Of a DNA stretch of 39,994 nt, positions 15,331 to 24,790 are shown piece after piece. A program made the position numbers and the translations under genes. The DNA is taken from the NCBI GenBank assembly GCA_947626985.1, contig CANQUG010000032.1, forward strand, positions 1-39,994. The letters are read 5' to 3'. Origin of the DNA: an uncultured Lachnospiraceae bacterium (lineage in GTDB: Bacteria > Bacillota > Clostridia > Lachnospirales > Lachnospiraceae). How positions within the stretch are numbered: the stretch's first letter is position 1; each line of letters opens with the position of its first letter. A model generated the notes under the pieces. That model saw only the letters and a program-made list of their open reading frames with translations, was not told where the DNA came from and did not search any database.

Positions 15331-17829
15331 ATGGAAAAAATGAGAGTGCCCTCCCACATAAAGGTGCGGGGAGCAAAAGTACACAATCTGAAGAATATCG
15401 ACGCGGACATCCCTCTGAATAAAATCGTGGGGATCGCAGGCGTTTCCGGCTCGGGAAAATCCTCCCTCGCCCTGGGGGTACTGTACGCGGAGGGTTCCCG
15501 GCGCTATCTGGAGTCTCTCTCCACCTATACGCGCCGGCGCATGACCCAGGCGGAAAAAGCCCGGGTGGATGAGGTTCTCTATGTTCCCGCCGCCCTGGCC
15601 CTGCGCCAGCGTCCGGGCGTCCCCGGCATCCGGAGCACCTTCGGAACGGGCACGGAGCTGCTGAACAGTCTGCGGCTCATGTACTCCCGTCTGGCGTCTC
15701 ACCGCTGTCCCAACGGCCATTATCTTCCGCCGTCCCTGAATGTGGCCGCCGACAGGGAGCTCGTCTGTCCTCAGTGCGGAGAACACTTTTACGCTCCCGG
15801 CGCGGAGGATCTGGCCTTTAATTCCACCGGCGCCTGCCGCGGCTGCGACGGGACGGGAACCGTCCGGACCGTGGATGAGTCCACTCTTGTCCCGGACGAC
15901 TCTCTCACCATCGACGAAGGAGCCGTGGCTCCGTGGCAGACGCTGATGTGGTCGCTGATGAAGGACATTGCCAGAGACCATGTGGGCGTCCGCACGGACG
16001 TGCCCTTCCGCGATCTCACCGATCATGAGAAGGATCTGGTCTTTCACGGTCCTCCCCAAAAGTACCACATGCTTTATCATAATGAAAAGACCAATACCGC
16101 AGGAGAAATGGATTTCACCTACTTCAACGCCGTCTACACGGTGGAAAACGCCCTGTCCCATGTGAAGGACGAAAAAGGTATGAAGCGGGTGGAAAAGTTT
16201 CTGAAAATCGGCCCCTGTCCCCAGTGCGGCGGGAGCAGACTGTCGGAAAAGGCCCGGGCGCCGCTGCTGCGGGGGATTTCCCTGGCGGAGACCTGCCGGA
16301 TGACCCTCTCCGATCTGATCCGCTGGGTGGACGGCGTTCCCGGATCGCTGCCGGAAGAAATGCGCCCTATGGCCATCAGCATCTGCGAGGCTTTTCAGCA
16401 CGCGGCGAAGCGCCTTATGGACCTGGGCCTTTCCTATCTGACCCTGGACCGGGCGGCCTCCACCCTCTCCACCGGCGAGCGGCAGCGGATGCAGCTGGCC
16501 AGAGCCGTCAGAAACCGCACCACCGGAGTATTATACGTGCTGGACGAGCCGTCCATCGGTCTGCACCCCGTGAACCTGGAAGGGGTGACCGGCGTGATGG
16601 ACGATCTGATCGCAGACGGAAACTCCGTGGTACTGGTGGACCACGACGTCCGCATCCTGTCCCACGCCCAGTGGCTCATCGAGCTGGGGCCGGAAGCCGG
16701 AGCCGGAGGCGGAAGGATCATAGCGGAGGGAACTCCTCAGGAAATTACGGAAAATCCCCATTCCCGCATCGGGGAATTTCTGTCCGGCAGGGCAGTCTCC
16801 CTTCCGCGGCAGAAACCATCACCGGAGGAAATGTTTTCCGCAGGAACCATTCACCTGTCCACCTCCCGGATACACACGGTTCAGCCTCTGGAAGCCGATT
16901 TTCCAAAAGGGCGGCTGATCGCCGTCACAGGAGTTTCCGGCTCGGGCAAGACCACCATGATCCTGGAAAGTCTCATTCCCGCTCTGAACGCCGTGACCCG
17001 GGGAGAGAAACTGCCGCAGCATGTGAAAAAGATCAGCGCGGAGGGGATTCATCATGTCAAACTGATCGACGCCGCGCCTATCGGCATCAACGTGCGCTCC
17101 ACCGTAGCCACCTACGCCGATATCCACGACGAGCTGCGCAGAGTTTACGCGAGGACCGCAGACGCCAGGCGCCGGAACCTCCGGGCAGGCGACTTTTCCT
17201 ACAACACCGGAAAGCTGCGCTGTCCCGTGTGCGACGGGACGGGCTCCATCAGTCTGGACGTTCAGTTTCTGCCCGATGTGGACATCCCCTGTCCGGACTG
17301 CCGCGGTTCCCGCTATTCCAGGGACGCTTACCTGATCAGACGGACGCCGAAGAAGGGCGGCAGCGGCTGTTCCCTGCCGGAACTGATGGATATGAGCGTC
17401 GACACAGCCCTCGCCGCCTGCCGTGATCTGCCCAATGTGCAGAAAAAGCTTCAGGTGCTTCATGACCTGGGACTGGGTTACCTTACTCTGGGAGAGGAGA
17501 CCCCCGGCCTCTCAGGCGGCGAGGCCCAGAGACTGAAACTGGCGGGAGAGATGGGAAAGGGGCAGGAGGACTCCGTATTTGTTTTCGATGAACCCACCAT
17601 CGGGCTGCATCCCCTGGACGTGGAAACACTTCTTCGCGTTTTCCGCCGTCTTACCGACAGCGGGGCGACAGTGATCGTAATCGAACATGATCTGGATGTG
17701 ATCAGGAATGCGGACTACTGCATCGACATGGGCCCGGGAGGCGGCGTTCACGGCGGACGCATCATTGCCCGGGGAACGCCGGAGGAGATAGCCGGAAATC
17801 CTGACAGCATTACGGGGCGGTATCTGTGA
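15331..17829 (+). CDS. UvrA-like ABC ATPase lacking the UvrB-binding domain
   Basis: An 832-residue tandem ABC ATPase of the UvrA family. Motifs in order are Walker A GVSGSGKSS (37-45), the zinc module (CPNGH at 126, CPQCG at 146), signature LSTGERQRMQLARA, Walker B YVLDEPSIGLHP, second Walker A GVSGSGKTT, the second zinc finger CPVCDGTG/CPDCRG, signature LSGGEAQRLKLA and VFVFDEPTIGLHP. Canonical UvrA is about 940 residues. Here only about 20 residues lie between CPNGH and CPQCG, where UvrA normally has the ~110-residue UvrB-interaction domain. It is therefore a UvrA2-type paralogue and probably not the excision-repair protein. Relatives such as DrrC of anthracycline producers confer tolerance to DNA-binding drugs, so a protective role is possible. 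ATG 15331 follows AGGAG. Its 3' end overlaps convergent spmA by 20 bases. Confidence 0.9.
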   Translation: MEKMRVPSHIKVRGAKVHNLKNIDADIPLNKIVGIAGVSGSGKSSLALGVLYAEGSRRYLESLSTYTRRRMTQAEKARVDEVLYVPAALALRQRPGVPGIRSTFGTGTELLNSLRLMYSRLASHRCPNGHYLPPSLNVAADRELVCPQCGEHFYAPGAEDLAFNSTGACRGCDGTGTVRTVDESTLVPDDSLTIDEGAVAPWQTLMWSLMKDIARDHVGVRTDVPFRDLTDHEKDLVFHGPPQKYHMLYHNEKTNTAGEMDFTYFNAVYTVENALSHVKDEKGMKRVEKFLKIGPCPQCGGSRLSEKARAPLLRGISLAETCRMTLSDLIRWVDGVPGSLPEEMRPMAISICEAFQHAAKRLMDLGLSYLTLDRAASTLSTGERQRMQLARAVRNRTTGVLYVLDEPSIGLHPVNLEGVTGVMDDLIADGNSVVLVDHDVRILSHAQWLIELGPEAGAGGGRIIAEGTPQEITENPHSRIGEFLSGRAVSLPRQKPSPEEMFSAGTIHLSTSRIHTVQPLEADFPKGRLIAVTGVSGSGKTTMILESLIPALNAVTRGEKLPQHVKKISAEGIHHVKLIDAAPIGINVRSTVATYADIHDELRRVYARTADARRRNLRAGDFSYNTGKLRCPVCDGTGSISLDVQFLPDVDIPCPDCRGSRYSRDAYLIRRTPKKGGSGCSLPELMDMSVDTALAACRDLPNVQKKLQVLHDLGLGYLTLGEETPGLSGGEAQRLKLAGEMGKGQEDSVFVFDEPTIGLHPLDVETLLRVFRRLTDSGATVIVIEHDLDVIRNADYCIDMGPGGGVHGGRIIARGTPEEIAGNPDSITGRYL

Positions 17830-18448
17830 TCCGCCCCGATGATTTTCTCCGTTTTCTGTTCATTATCCTGCAGAATACAATCGCCGCCAGAGTGCTTATC
17901 GCCGTAGCCGCAACGGCAGGTCCCACGATGGCCGCTGGATTCACGCTGCCGTACTGACTGCGGTAGGCGATGATATTTACCGGAATCAGCTGCAGCGAAG
18001 AAATATTCAGAATCAGGAACGTGCACATCTCATTGCTGGCCGTGCCCCGTGGCACGGCGGCTTCCTTTTTTCGGCGCCGTTCCTCCTCCAGCTCCTCCAG
18101 GCAGGCGACGGCTTTCAGCCCCGCAGGTGTGGCAGCCCAGTTCAGGCCCAGAATATTCGATAAAAAATTCAGGGAGATCGCTCTGCATGCCGGAGAGTCC
18201 GGAGGCAGGGAGGGAAAAAGAAATCTCAGCAGCGGCCCCGTCTTTTTTGCCAGAGCGGCCACCAGTCCCGCTGTCTCCGCAATTTTCATGACTCCCGCCC
18301 ACATGGCCGTAATCCCCGCCATGGCTATGCACAAATCCACGGCTTCCCTGGAGGATGACACCGCCGCCTCCGTCACCGCTTTCAGATTCCCGGTAAAAAC
18401 CCCGTACAGCACTCCGGTCAGAATCATTCCGCCCCACAGATAAGTCAT
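17810..18448 (-). CDS. spmA: Spore maturation protein A
   Basis: This 212-residue membrane protein with several hydrophobic segments matches SpmA (nucleoside-recognition/gate domain family): the start TYLWGGMILTGVLYGVFTG, the SREAVDLCIAMAGITAMWAGVMKIAE segment, SNILGLNWAATPAGLKA and the late ASNEMCTFLILNISSLQLIP motif. SpmA and SpmB act together in spore core dehydration and heat resistance in Bacillus and Clostridium. spmB usually follows directly, but here the gene ends inside the convergent UvrA-like gene, so spmB is not next door. AAAGGA lies about 12 bases before the ATG, a rather long spacing. A CATAGGAT string lies upstream and resembles a mother-cell -10, but no matching -35 was found. 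Confidence 0.88.
   Translation of the reverse strand: MTYLWGGMILTGVLYGVFTGNLKAVTEAAVSSSREAVDLCIAMAGITAMWAGVMKIAETAGLVAALAKKTGPLLRFLFPSLPPDSPACRAISLNFLSNILGLNWAATPAGLKAVACLEELEEERRRKKEAAVPRGTASNEMCTFLILNISSLQLIPVNIIAYRSQYGSVNPAAIVGPAVAATAISTLAAIVFCRIMNRKRRKSSGRITDTAP
17813..17838. terminator. Hairpin at the convergent uvrA-like/spmA ends
   Basis: CGGGGCGG and CCGCCCCG form a perfect eight-pair stem with a ten-base loop that contains the stop codon of the UvrA-like gene. On the plus strand ATGATTTTC follows, a weak T-tract. It also overlaps the last codons of spmA. Confidence 0.5.
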
Positions 18449-18557
18449 AAAATCATGAAATCCTTTTTTCCTATCCTATGAACCCGCAGAGCATAAAATG
18501 AACGCAAAAACGGGAACTCCGCCCTCCGGGGGAACGGAAGGATCAGAAATGCCGTTC

Positions 18558-19886
18558 TCAGCTGTCCTTTGCGGCCGCAGCCGCATTGGCCTCCTCTTCA
18601 AATTCCGCCACAGCCTGAGCCGCGTCCTCTCCTTCGCCGACACGCTGAAGCATATTCCACCATGCGGTACGCGCCGTGGCCCATCCCGGCGTAACCTGAT
18701 AGTAATCCCCCAGATACTGCTGAAAAACGCTGTACTCCATCATCAGCTTATCATTGACATAAATATCCGGAATATCCCGGACCGGCCAGTAGGTGGAAGC
18801 CAGCACCGCGCGGGTATACTGACCGTCGTCCCCGGTCATAAAGCGGATAAATGTTTTTGCCGCTTCCACCCGTTTTTCGTCCTGATTGTCAAAAATCCCA
18901 AAGCCCCAGATACCGCCCTGAAGATTTACCTCTCCGTCGTCAGTGGGAAAAGCCATGGGAAAAACATCAAAGTCCAGATTTTCATTGCTGATGGTCTGGC
19001 TGATCTCCATGAACACATTCCAGCAGAAAGCCATGGCAAGCTCCCCGTTACAGAATTTTTCGGCTTCATCCGCCCCCACCAGAGCCGGATCGAAGGAAAT
19101 TCCCTCCATTCCCGTCAGAAGCTCCAGAGCCCGGATATTTTCCGGACTGTTGACCGTGTACCGGGTATGCTCCGGATCGGTAAAGGTTCCGCTGTACAGA
19201 TTATTAATCAGCGCCCGGGTCCCCTGATCGCCTCCCTGCCCGCCGCAGTAAACGGCAGCCACATGCTCCACGCCGTAATCCCGCAGAGCGGCTGCCGCGG
19301 CAATAAAACCGTCAGTGGTCCAGGTGTGGGTTTCCTCATCGATGTACTGCCAGGCGCCGGCAGCTTCAAACAGATCCCGGTTGACGGCCATACAGTGGGT
19401 GGACATGCACAGCGGATAAATATAATAATGGTCCTCCCCGTCGTGACAGGCCACCTTTACAGAGTCATAAATTTTGCCGGCGGTCTCCTCCTCCCAGAGA
19501 TCTTTGAGATCCGCCATTACGCCCCGGGCGCCCCAGTTGGCCACCAGACGCTCCGGGCCCTCCAGGATCAGATCCGGCGCATTCCCGCTTTTCAGCGCTT
19601 CCTCCACCTCACTGTCCCCGGTATCGTAGGTCAGCTCCTTCACCGATATGCTGATATCCGGATACTCCCGATGGAAAGCGGCGAGAAGAGCAGACCGCGT
19701 TGCGCTGTTCCCCCAGCCTCCCACAGGATAGGTCCACAAAGTAATCTCCGCCTTTTCCGCCTTGTCAGAATCGTTTGTCTCATCCTTCTCTGCCCGGGAA
19801 TCTCCGGAAGAGCCGCTGCAGGCCGAAAATGCCAGGAGCAGAAAAAGCGTCCCGGCCAGCGCAATCATCCCCTTCAAGCCTTTCAT
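18558..19886 (-). CDS. Solute-binding lipoprotein translationally coupled to a hybrid kinase
   Basis: A 442-residue extracytoplasmic solute-binding protein of the carbohydrate ABC type. The lipoprotein signal ends in LAFSACSG with acceptor Cys23, followed by a charged linker. Family strings include [31 protein letters not shown] and [15 protein letters not shown], plus a C-terminal alanine-rich helix. Its ATG overlaps the stop of the upstream kinase gene (ATGA, 19883-19886), and its ribosome site GAGGAGGG lies within that gene. No permease or ATPase is adjacent. The pair mirrors the plus-strand pair at 9629-13510, though the two lipoproteins are only distantly similar by eye. I infer that it senses a ligand for the kinase. 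Confidence 0.85.
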   Translation of the reverse strand: MKGLKGMIALAGTLFLLLAFSACSGSSGDSRAEKDETNDSDKAEKAEITLWTYPVGGWGNSATRSALLAAFHREYPDISISVKELTYDTGDSEVEEALKSGNAPDLILEGPERLVANWGARGVMADLKDLWEEETAGKIYDSVKVACHDGEDHYYIYPLCMSTHCMAVNRDLFEAAGAWQYIDEETHTWTTDGFIAAAAALRDYGVEHVAAVYCGGQGGDQGTRALINNLYSGTFTDPEHTRYTVNSPENIRALELLTGMEGISFDPALVGADEAEKFCNGELAMAFCWNVFMEISQTISNENLDFDVFPMAFPTDDGEVNLQGGIWGFGIFDNQDEKRVEAAKTFIRFMTGDDGQYTRAVLASTYWPVRDIPDIYVNDKLMMEYSVFQQYLGDYYQVTPGWATARTAWWNMLQRVGEGEDAAQAVAEFEEEANAAAAAKDS

Positions 19887-22444
19887 TTCTGATCATCCCT
19901 CCTCAAAAATTTTTCCAGAAGTCTGGTGACTTCTTCCATATCGATGGGTTTGGCCGCGTGGGCGTTCATACCGCTGTCGATACAGCGCTTCACGTCATCA
20001 GAAAAAGCGTCGGCGCTCATGGCGATAATGGGAATGACGGCCGCATCCGGCCGGTTCATGGCGCGGATGGCCCGGGTAGCTTCATAGCCTGTCATAACCG
20101 GCATCCGGATATCCATGAGAATCGCGTCGTACCATCCCACCGCGGAATTCTGAAACAGTTCCGCACAGATTTTTCCGTTCTCCGCCCGCTCCAGGATCAG
20201 TCCGAGAGCAGACAAAAGCTCCGCCGCGATCTCCCAGTTCAGATCGTTATCCTCAGCCAGAAGAATCCTTTTGCCCGTCAGATCCGGGGTATACTCCTCC
20301 GCCTGCACTTCCGGGGCGGTTTGCGGCTCGCAGAAATTCTTCAGACCATAATACAGGCTGGAACGGAACAGCGGTTTGGCAATCATTCCCGTGATGCCCG
20401 CAGCCCGGGCCCGGTCTTCCAGATCACTCCAGTCGGCGGAGGTGACAAGCAGAAGAATACTGGCATCGCCGCATTTCTCCCGGACAGACCGGGCAATCTC
20501 CAGCCCGTCCATTCCCGTCATCTTCCAGTCCAGAAGAATGACATGATAGTCCTCTCCCCTTCTGTGACGCTCCCCCGCCATGGCGACGGCGGATTCTCCA
20601 TCCAGAGAGCACTCGCCGCGGCAGCCGAGGGAGTTCAGGATCGACACGGCGCTTTCGCACAGAAGCTCGTCGTCGTCCACCACCAGCACATTCCAGGGAG
20701 GAAGCTCCAGATCCTTTTCCTCAACGGAAACCTTCTCCAGATCCAGAGTTACATGAAACTCCGTCCCATGATCCGGTTCGCTCTCCACCTCAATGGTACC
20801 CTGCATGGCGTCTATGATATATTTGGTGATTGCCATGCCCAGACCTGAGCCTTCCGTCTTCTGAACGCGCTGGCTGTCTTCCCGGGAAAACGAATCGAAA
20901 ATCTGCTCCTTAAATTCGGCGGTCATACCGATGCCGGTATCCTTCACGCGCAGATGCACCCGCACCCAGTCGCTTCCTTTGGCAGAGGCTTCCTCATAGC
21001 AGACCACCCAGATGCTTCCGCCTTCCGGAGTAAATTTGATGGCGTTTCCGATCAGATTGAGAAGGATCTGATTCGTCCGCACACTGTCGCAGTAAACATA
21101 TTCGTTGGGAATATCATAAATATATACGTCAAACTTCTGTTTTTTGGCATTGACCTGAGGCTGGACAATGTTGATAATGCTCTGCATGGTCTCCTGAAGA
21201 GACATTTTCTCCATGTGGAGGGTCAGCTTGCCGCTCTCGATTTTGGACATATCCAGAATGTCGTTGATCAGCCCCAGCAGATGCCGGCTGGACAGGGCTA
21301 TTTTCTTCAGACAGTCCTGAACCTGCTGGATATTGTCCAGATTTGCGCTGGCTATGGCGGTCATTCCCACAATGCCGTTCATGGGGGTCCGAATATCGTG
21401 GCTCATATTTGACAAAAATTCACTCTTGGCCCGATTGGCATGCTCCGCCGCCTGGCGCGCTTCCTCCAGTTCCTTCAGATGAATCCGGTTCAGATGAAGA
21501 TACCAAGAAAATACGGCCAGCAGAGCCACCAGAATCAGAATGCAGCTGGCCACGGCGGCCCGGCCCCAGGCGTGTCCCAGCGCGTTCACCGTCTGGTCCA
21601 GCCTGCCGTAGGGCATGAACAGAAGAAGGTACCACTCCGAATAAGGAAGACTGGTTCCATAGAGATACCGGCGTTCTCCTTCGATGACAAACTCGCTGGT
21701 GAAATTCTTCCCCTCCTCCATGGCCTCTTCCAGCTCCACGAGATACTGCTCTCCGCTCATTTCCTCCACGCTGTCGTAACGGTCCCGGACTCTCTGGAAA
21801 TAATTTTCGTCGGACACGTCGCTGTCCCGGACGATAAATTCGCCGTTCCGGTCGATAATGAAATAGTAGATCATATCATTGTCCGCATCAAGGGACAGGG
21901 TATCGCTGATATAGGTAATCGGAAGAGCGGCCACCAGGGCCACGCTCTCTCCGCCGTTTTCCATGGGATAGGCGGCGGGGATCCCCATAAGGACCAGGTC
22001 TTCTCCCAGCCCGTTTTTCCCGATGGTCATTTTCTCTTCGCCGTTTTTCAGAGACTGGTGGAAGGTATCGGAGGCATTGACCTCGATCTGGCTGCCGTAC
22101 AGCATTTCAAAACTGCCGTCCTCTCCGTACAGGGCCAGATGGTCAAATCCTCTGGCACGGGCATTATAGCTCAGGGACACCCTCACGGAATCCCGGTCTC
22201 TGCCGCTCCCCGGAGGCACGGAATCCACCAGCGCCCCCACCTGGGACAGACGCAGTTCAATGGTGGTTCCGAAATGTGTAGCGGCCTGCTCGCTCATGCC
22301 CGCCATATAGATGGCTCCCAGTTCCCCGATGGCTTCCGCACCCCGTCGGTTCATCCTGGAGGTAAGATAGGAAAAATCAAGCACACAGAATATGGAAATA
22401 CAAATAAGACTGATAATCAAAAACCGGGTAGTTCTGTTCTTCAT
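19883..22444 (-). CDS. Hybrid sensor histidine kinase with two receiver domains
   Basis: This 853-residue kinase has a first span (about 7-26), a large extracellular sensor (about 30-295) with dCACHE-like strings ([35 protein letters not shown]), and a second span (about 295-317). A HisKA domain follows with [10 protein letters not shown] (His349), then an HATPase domain ([28 protein letters not shown]). Two receivers complete it: [11 protein letters not shown] (Asp639) and [11 protein letters not shown] (Asp778). It lacks the PAS domain of the first kinase and has an extra receiver. No Hpt, HTH or effector domain is present. A sigma-A-like promoter lies 80-110 bases upstream. It overlaps a solute-binding lipoprotein gene at its 3' end. 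The second receiver is the usual kind found at the end of hybrid kinases, so a separate Hpt protein is expected elsewhere. Confidence 0.9.
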   Translation of the reverse strand: MKNRTTRFLIISLICISIFCVLDFSYLTSRMNRRGAEAIGELGAIYMAGMSEQAATHFGTTIELRLSQVGALVDSVPPGSGRDRDSVRVSLSYNARARGFDHLALYGEDGSFEMLYGSQIEVNASDTFHQSLKNGEEKMTIGKNGLGEDLVLMGIPAAYPMENGGESVALVAALPITYISDTLSLDADNDMIYYFIIDRNGEFIVRDSDVSDENYFQRVRDRYDSVEEMSGEQYLVELEEAMEEGKNFTSEFVIEGERRYLYGTSLPYSEWYLLLFMPYGRLDQTVNALGHAWGRAAVASCILILVALLAVFSWYLHLNRIHLKELEEARQAAEHANRAKSEFLSNMSHDIRTPMNGIVGMTAIASANLDNIQQVQDCLKKIALSSRHLLGLINDILDMSKIESGKLTLHMEKMSLQETMQSIINIVQPQVNAKKQKFDVYIYDIPNEYVYCDSVRTNQILLNLIGNAIKFTPEGGSIWVVCYEEASAKGSDWVRVHLRVKDTGIGMTAEFKEQIFDSFSREDSQRVQKTEGSGLGMAITKYIIDAMQGTIEVESEPDHGTEFHVTLDLEKVSVEEKDLELPPWNVLVVDDDELLCESAVSILNSLGCRGECSLDGESAVAMAGERHRRGEDYHVILLDWKMTGMDGLEIARSVREKCGDASILLLVTSADWSDLEDRARAAGITGMIAKPLFRSSLYYGLKNFCEPQTAPEVQAEEYTPDLTGKRILLAEDNDLNWEIAAELLSALGLILERAENGKICAELFQNSAVGWYDAILMDIRMPVMTGYEATRAIRAMNRPDAAVIPIIAMSADAFSDDVKRCIDSGMNAHAAKPIDMEEVTRLLEKFLRRDDQK

Positions 22445-22523
22445 AATTCGTATCCCTTTCTATCACAATTCCGCCGCGGCAGGCGGCAGATCATTGGCTA
22501 ACGGTACCTTTTTGGTCGAATTA

Positions 22524-22553
22524 ACTATAGCATAAATATAAAAAAAAGTACAA
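22524..22553 (-). promoter_or_regulatory. Sigma-A promoter of the second kinase/binding-protein operon
   Basis: On the minus strand TTGTAC (22548-22553) and TATAGT (22524-22529) are 18 bases apart in AT-rich DNA, about 80 bases before the kinase ATG. Confidence 0.6.
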
Positions 22554-22756
22554 CGTTTGGATTGAAATTCTATAAATCAACCTTATATCATAAGTTCTAT
22601 AAATCCGCAAATCTGCAACTCCTGTAAATGATCTGACTGTGAGCTGCTTTTCCAAAGGGATGGGAAATTGGTACGGACAGGTATCAAATCATATAGAGAG
22701 ATTCGTATATCATTGACGGGACTGTGCTTTCTGCGGGCAGACGGAGGAGCATTGGT

Positions 22757-22800
22757 AAAGAGTTCAGGCCGATACTGCCTGAAAGCGGTATCGGCCTGAA
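22757..22800 (-). terminator. Terminator-like hairpin after the collagen-like gene
   Basis: TTCAGGCCGATAC and GTATCGGCCTGAA form a perfect 13-pair stem with a 12-base loop (22763-22800), 48 bases after the collagen-gene stop on the minus strand. The following CTCTTT is a poor T-tract, so efficiency is uncertain, but the stem is strong. Confidence 0.6.
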
Positions 22801-22847
22801 TGGAGGTACTTTTTATGCCATTGAGTTTATCAGAAGGAAGACGCCTG

Positions 22848-24725
22848 TCAGGCCAGAAGTCCTGCTGCCCTCAGGCTTGCCAGGAGTGCATTCAGCTGAG
22901 TGGCTACCTCTGCGGGGGTGGCGGTACCCGGGGTGAGGTCAGCCACGGCCGCGGCACGGGTAATTGGAGTGGCGGGGCCTGCCGGGCCTATTGGACCTGC
23001 CGGGCCCATTGGGCCTGCCGGGCCTGCTGGACCTGTGGGACCTGGTGAGCCTGCGGGACCTGTAGGACCTGCGGGGCCTGCCGGGCCGGTCGGACCTGGT
23101 GAGCCGGTCGGGCCGGTGGGACCTACTGAGCCGGCGGGGCCTGCTGAGCCGGTGGGGCCGGTCGGGCCTGCGGGGCCTGCTGAGCCGGTGGAGCCGGTCG
23201 GGCCAGTCGGGCCAGCTGAACCATCGGCTCCTGCGGGGCCAGTTGCTCCTGTGGGGCCGGTCGGGCCTGCCGGGCCTGCTGAGCCGGCGGGGCCGGTCGG
23301 GCCTGCTGAGCCGGTGGGGCCGGTCGGGCCAGTCGAACCAGCTGAACCATCGGCTCCTGCGGGGCCAGTTGCTCCTGTGGGGCCGGTTACTCCTGCAGGG
23401 CCAGTCGGGCCGATCGGACCAGTCGCTCCTGTGGCTCCATCGACTCCCGTGGGACCAGTCGGACCCGTTGGGCCGGTCGCTCCTGCTGCTCCATCGGCTC
23501 CTGTAGGTCCAGTCGGACCCGTTGCTCCTGTAGCTCCATTGGCACCATCAATTCCTGCTGGACCAGTTGCTCCTGTAGGGCCGGTTGGACCCGTTGCTCC
23601 TATTGCTCCATCGGCTCCTGTAGGACCGGTTGGGCCGGTCGGACCTGTCGCTCCTGTTACTCCATCAGCTCCCGTGGGGCCTGTCGGACCGGTTGCTCCT
23701 ACTGCTCCATCGGCTCCTGTAGGGCCGATTGGACCAGTTGCTCCATCAGCTCCCGTGGGACCTGTCGGGCCGGTCGCTCCTGCTGCTCCATCAGCTCCCG
23801 TCGGACCGGTTGGGCCGGTCGCTCCGTCGGCTCCTGTAGGACCCGTCGGGCCGGTTGCTCCTACTGCTCCATCGGCTCCCGTCGGACCTGTCGGGCCGGT
23901 TGCTCCTACTGCTCCATCAGCTCCCGTCGGACCTGTCGGGCCGGTCGCTCCTGCTGCTCCGGGAAGCCCCTGCAAGCCCTGAGGTCCCTGCGGACCGGTA
24001 ATTCCCGTTGCTCCTGCAGGACCAGTTGCTCCCGTCACTCCCATAGCCCCAGGCATACCCTGCGGGCCAGTCGCCCCCGTGGGACCTGTCGGACCAGTGG
24101 GGCCTGTGACTCCCAGTTCTCCGGCCATTCCAGGCATTCCCGGAATTCCCTGGGGACCCTGCGGACCAGTCGCTCCCGTAGGTCCTGTAGGACCCATAGG
24201 TCCAGTAGCACCTGGCTCTCCCGCCGGTCCGGGTATTCCCGGTACTCCCGGCAACCCCTGCGGACCGGTCGCCCCCGTCGGTCCCATCGGTCCTGTCGAG
24301 CCGGTTACTCCCTGTACTCCCGGAGTTCCCGGCACACCTGGCACACCCTGAGGGCCCTGCGGGCCCATCGGACCCGTGGCCCCTGCAGGCCCAGTTACTC
24401 CGACACCCGGCATTCCCTGTGGGCCCTGCGGGCCCGTAGGACCAGTCTCTCCTACAGGCCCTTGGACACCCTGTAATCCCTGCGGGCCTTGCGGACCAGT
24501 CGCTCCGGGACAACCTCGAGGTCCCATCGGACCCATCGGTCCTTGCGGGCCCTGCGGACCGGTCGCTCCAGGACAGCCTCGGGGCCCCATCGGGCCCATC
24601 GGCCCCTGCGGGCCGGTCGCTCCGGGACAGCCCCTAGGCCCTGCCGGGCCCTGGCATGACCTGTATCCATTGGAATTCTGACAATTACAATTGTCATTGT
24701 CAAAATTTCGTCTGAAAAAATCCAT
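22848..24725 (-). CDS. Collagen-like (Gly-X-Y) exosporium-type protein
   Basis: A 625-residue protein. Residues 1-25 are polar and Asn/Cys-rich with no signal peptide, as in exosporium proteins assembled from the mother cell. Residues 26 to about 585 are roughly 185 Gly-X-Y triplets, first [14 protein letters not shown]-type blocks with cysteine, later [12 protein letters not shown]-type triplets rich in Thr, a form of sequence that is heavily glycosylated in BclA proteins. One five-residue break (G-V-G-V-T) interrupts the series near residue 100. The last ~40 residues ([28 protein letters not shown]) form a short helical tail also seen in other clostridial collagen-like proteins and may aid trimer formation. 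ATG 24725 follows AAGGAG by ten bases. A sigma-K-like promoter lies directly upstream. A glycosyltransferase gene precedes it. Confidence 0.88.
   Translation of the reverse strand: MDFFRRNFDNDNCNCQNSNGYRSCQGPAGPRGCPGATGPQGPMGPMGPRGCPGATGPQGPQGPMGPMGPRGCPGATGPQGPQGLQGVQGPVGETGPTGPQGPQGMPGVGVTGPAGATGPMGPQGPQGVPGVPGTPGVQGVTGSTGPMGPTGATGPQGLPGVPGIPGPAGEPGATGPMGPTGPTGATGPQGPQGIPGMPGMAGELGVTGPTGPTGPTGATGPQGMPGAMGVTGATGPAGATGITGPQGPQGLQGLPGAAGATGPTGPTGADGAVGATGPTGPTGADGAVGATGPTGPTGADGATGPTGPTGADGAAGATGPTGPTGADGATGPIGPTGADGAVGATGPTGPTGADGVTGATGPTGPTGPTGADGAIGATGPTGPTGATGPAGIDGANGATGATGPTGPTGADGAAGATGPTGPTGPTGVDGATGATGPIGPTGPAGVTGPTGATGPAGADGSAGSTGPTGPTGSAGPTGPAGSAGPAGPTGPTGATGPAGADGSAGPTGPTGSTGSAGPAGPTGPTGSAGPAGSVGPTGPTGSPGPTGPAGPAGPTGPAGSPGPTGPAGPAGPMGPAGPIGPAGPATPITRAAAVADLTPGTATPAEVATQLNALLASLRAAGLLA
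22971..24650 (-). repeat. Gly-X-Y coding repeat tract
   Basis: About 1.68 kb of near-continuous nine-base codon triplets for Gly-X-Y. It contains three copies of a GPRGCPG-headed block near the 5' end and many [11 protein letters not shown] units further on. High local identity makes this tract prone to length change and to assembly collapse. Confidence 0.9.
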
Positions 24726-24762
24726 ATAGAAAAGTCTCCTTATAAGACATATTTTCACTATT

Positions 24763-24790
24763 TACAATATGCACAAACAGAAAACCCGTT
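24763..24790 (-). promoter_or_regulatory. Sigma-K-like promoter of the collagen-like gene
   Basis: On the minus strand AAC (24788-24790) and CATATTGTA (24763-24771) are 16 bases apart. This matches the Bacillus sigma-K pattern AC-N16-CATANNNTA. The predicted start near 24755 leaves a leader of about 30 bases with AAGGAG. It begins at the stop of the glycosyltransferase gene, so the collagen gene can be expressed on its own late in the mother cell. The match is by eye. Confidence 0.6.

Larger units (their letters stand above)
22445..22847. other. Noncoding region between collagen-like gene and kinase operon
   Basis: This 403-base gap holds the kinase promoter, an 11-base direct repeat TTCTATAAATC at 22568-22578 and 22595-22605 (27 bases apart), and the terminator-like hairpin at 22763-22800. 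No convincing gene was seen. Confidence 0.5.

Noticed and set aside
15241-16401. A 386-codon minus frame opposite the UvrA-like gene
   Set aside because: Antisense shadow; the sense strand has unambiguous Walker and zinc motifs.
22900-23982. A 360-codon plus-strand frame that also reads as a Gly-Pro-Val collagen-like repeat
   Set aside because: It is the mirror image of GGN-CCN-ACN codons on the other strand. The sense gene has the ribosome site, promoter and non-repetitive ends.
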